A stretch of DNA of 64,000 bases from Streptomyces sp. NBC_00341 (GTDB lineage: Bacteria; Actinomycetota; Actinomycetes; Streptomycetales; Streptomycetaceae): positions 496,001-560,000 of the forward strand of contig NZ_CP108002.1 of NCBI RefSeq assembly GCF_041435055.1. The letters run 5' to 3'. The notes under the pieces were generated by a model. The model saw nothing but the letters and a program-made list of their open reading frames with translations. It was not told the origin of the DNA and did no database searches. Below are positions 63,550 to 64,000 of this stretch, piece by piece (position 1 is the first letter of the stretch; every line of letters begins with the position of its first letter). Both the position numbers and the translations under genes were made by a program.

Positions 63550-64000
63550 ATGTACGAACTCTTCAAGAACCTCGGCGCCTGGCTGGTCAGCGGTGAGCAG
63601 TGGACCGGTCCCGACGGAATCGGGCACCGCCTCGCGGAACACCTCCAGTACTCGCTGCTCGCCACCCTGATCGCCGCCGCCATCGCGCTGCCGGTCGGCC
63701 TGCTCATCGGGCACACCGGGCGCGGCGCCTTCCTCGCGATCAACCTCTCCAGCTTCGGGCGCGCACTTCCCACGGTCGGGCTCGTCGTGCTGGTCTTCCT
63801 CGCCAGCGGCCTCTCCATGTGGCCGGTCTACATCGCCCTCGTGGCGCTCGCCGTGCCCTCCATCGTCACCAACACCTACGCCGGGATGACCGCCGTCGAC
63901 CCGGAGGTCCGGGACGCCGCGCGCGGCCAGGGGATGCGTGGGCACCAGGTCCTCTTCCAGGTAGAGCTGCCCCTCGCGATGCCGCTGATCATGACCGGGC
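63550..64000 (+). CDS. Quaternary-amine-type ABC importer, permease 2 (OpuCD-like), 5' part
   Basis: 150 codons are visible; the gene runs off the window. It starts MYELFKNLGAWL, has the HLQYSLLATLIAAAIALPVG helix, SFGRALPTVGLVVLVFL and the EAA-like docking loop VRDAARGQGMRGHQVLFQVELPLAMPLI. So it is the second permease of the importer. Completion and the binding-protein gene cannot be judged from here. Confidence 0.88.
   Translation, partial: MYELFKNLGAWLVSGEQWTGPDGIGHRLAEHLQYSLLATLIAAAIALPVGLLIGHTGRGAFLAINLSSFGRALPTVGLVVLVFLASGLSMWPVYIALVALAVPSIVTNTYAGMTAVDPEVRDAARGQGMRGHQVLFQVELPLAMPLIMTG

Overview
The window is chromosomal DNA of a Streptomyces or a very close actinomycete. Coding regions are GC-rich with a strongly GC-biased third codon position, GTG starts are frequent, ATGA/GTGA translational overlaps are common, and leucine TTA codons are almost absent (only two noticed, at 6750-6752 and 11858-11860). 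The families are typical of the genus: Sfp-type phosphopantetheinyl transferase, SpoIIE/RsbU-type PP2C regulators, a DasR-box chitinase, a type III PKS operon of the srs type and paired secreted subtilases. I saw no rRNA, tRNA, CRISPR array, IS element or phage gene.

Layout. 1-11,000: the 3' end of an isochorismatase-like gene, a phosphopantetheinyl transferase, phosphoglucomutase, a PAS-GAF-PP2C-HATPase regulator whose phosphatase motifs are degraded, a secreted lamin-tail protein, small membrane or unknown proteins, an intact PP2C phosphatase, a MASE1 protein and an alditol-oxidase homologue. 11,000-27,300: an exopolysaccharide locus. It holds a priming glycosylphosphotransferase with a TTA codon, GDP-fucose enzymes (fcl, gmd), a surface-protein remnant, a secreted propeller/FN3/LamG protein, a lipoprotein, three glycosyltransferases, Wzy-like, Wzx-like and Wzz-like proteins (the last with no P-loop), a cytidylyltransferase and a CDP-alcohol phosphotransferase. 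27,300-30,000: RNase HI, a small helical protein, an SDR and a HAD-fold protein.

30,000-34,300: a UbiA prenyltransferase facing a type III PKS / ICMT-like methyltransferase / FAD oxygenase operon (srsABC type, phenolic lipids), followed by a SAM methyltransferase. 34,300-47,900: GNAT, cupin and DUF4267-like genes, a TetR/epimerase divergent pair with two clear operators and a probably leaderless tetR, a Ser/Thr kinase, a NUDIX protein, apolipoprotein N-acyltransferase, a frameshifted O-antigen-ligase remnant, a racemase, an HpnB-like glycosyltransferase, a two-domain TerD protein and a LuxR-type regulator.

47,900-59,300: two very large divergent secreted subtilases. One carries a cohesin-like segment and a dockerin-like repeat pair; the other has a large D-H insertion and a HAF-repeat propeller. 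They are followed by a modular GH18 chitinase behind two DasR boxes. 59,300-64,000: a DUF4232-like lipoprotein, then a histidine-ammonia-lyase homologue whose Ala-Ser-Gly (MIO) triad is Gly-Thr-Gly, divergent from an OpuC/EgtU-type quaternary-amine ABC importer that runs off the right edge. That last pair is the most attractive candidate for an under-described system: uptake and elimination of a trimethylammonium amino acid, possibly ergothioneine or hercynine.

All assignments come from reading motifs and translations. No database search was run.
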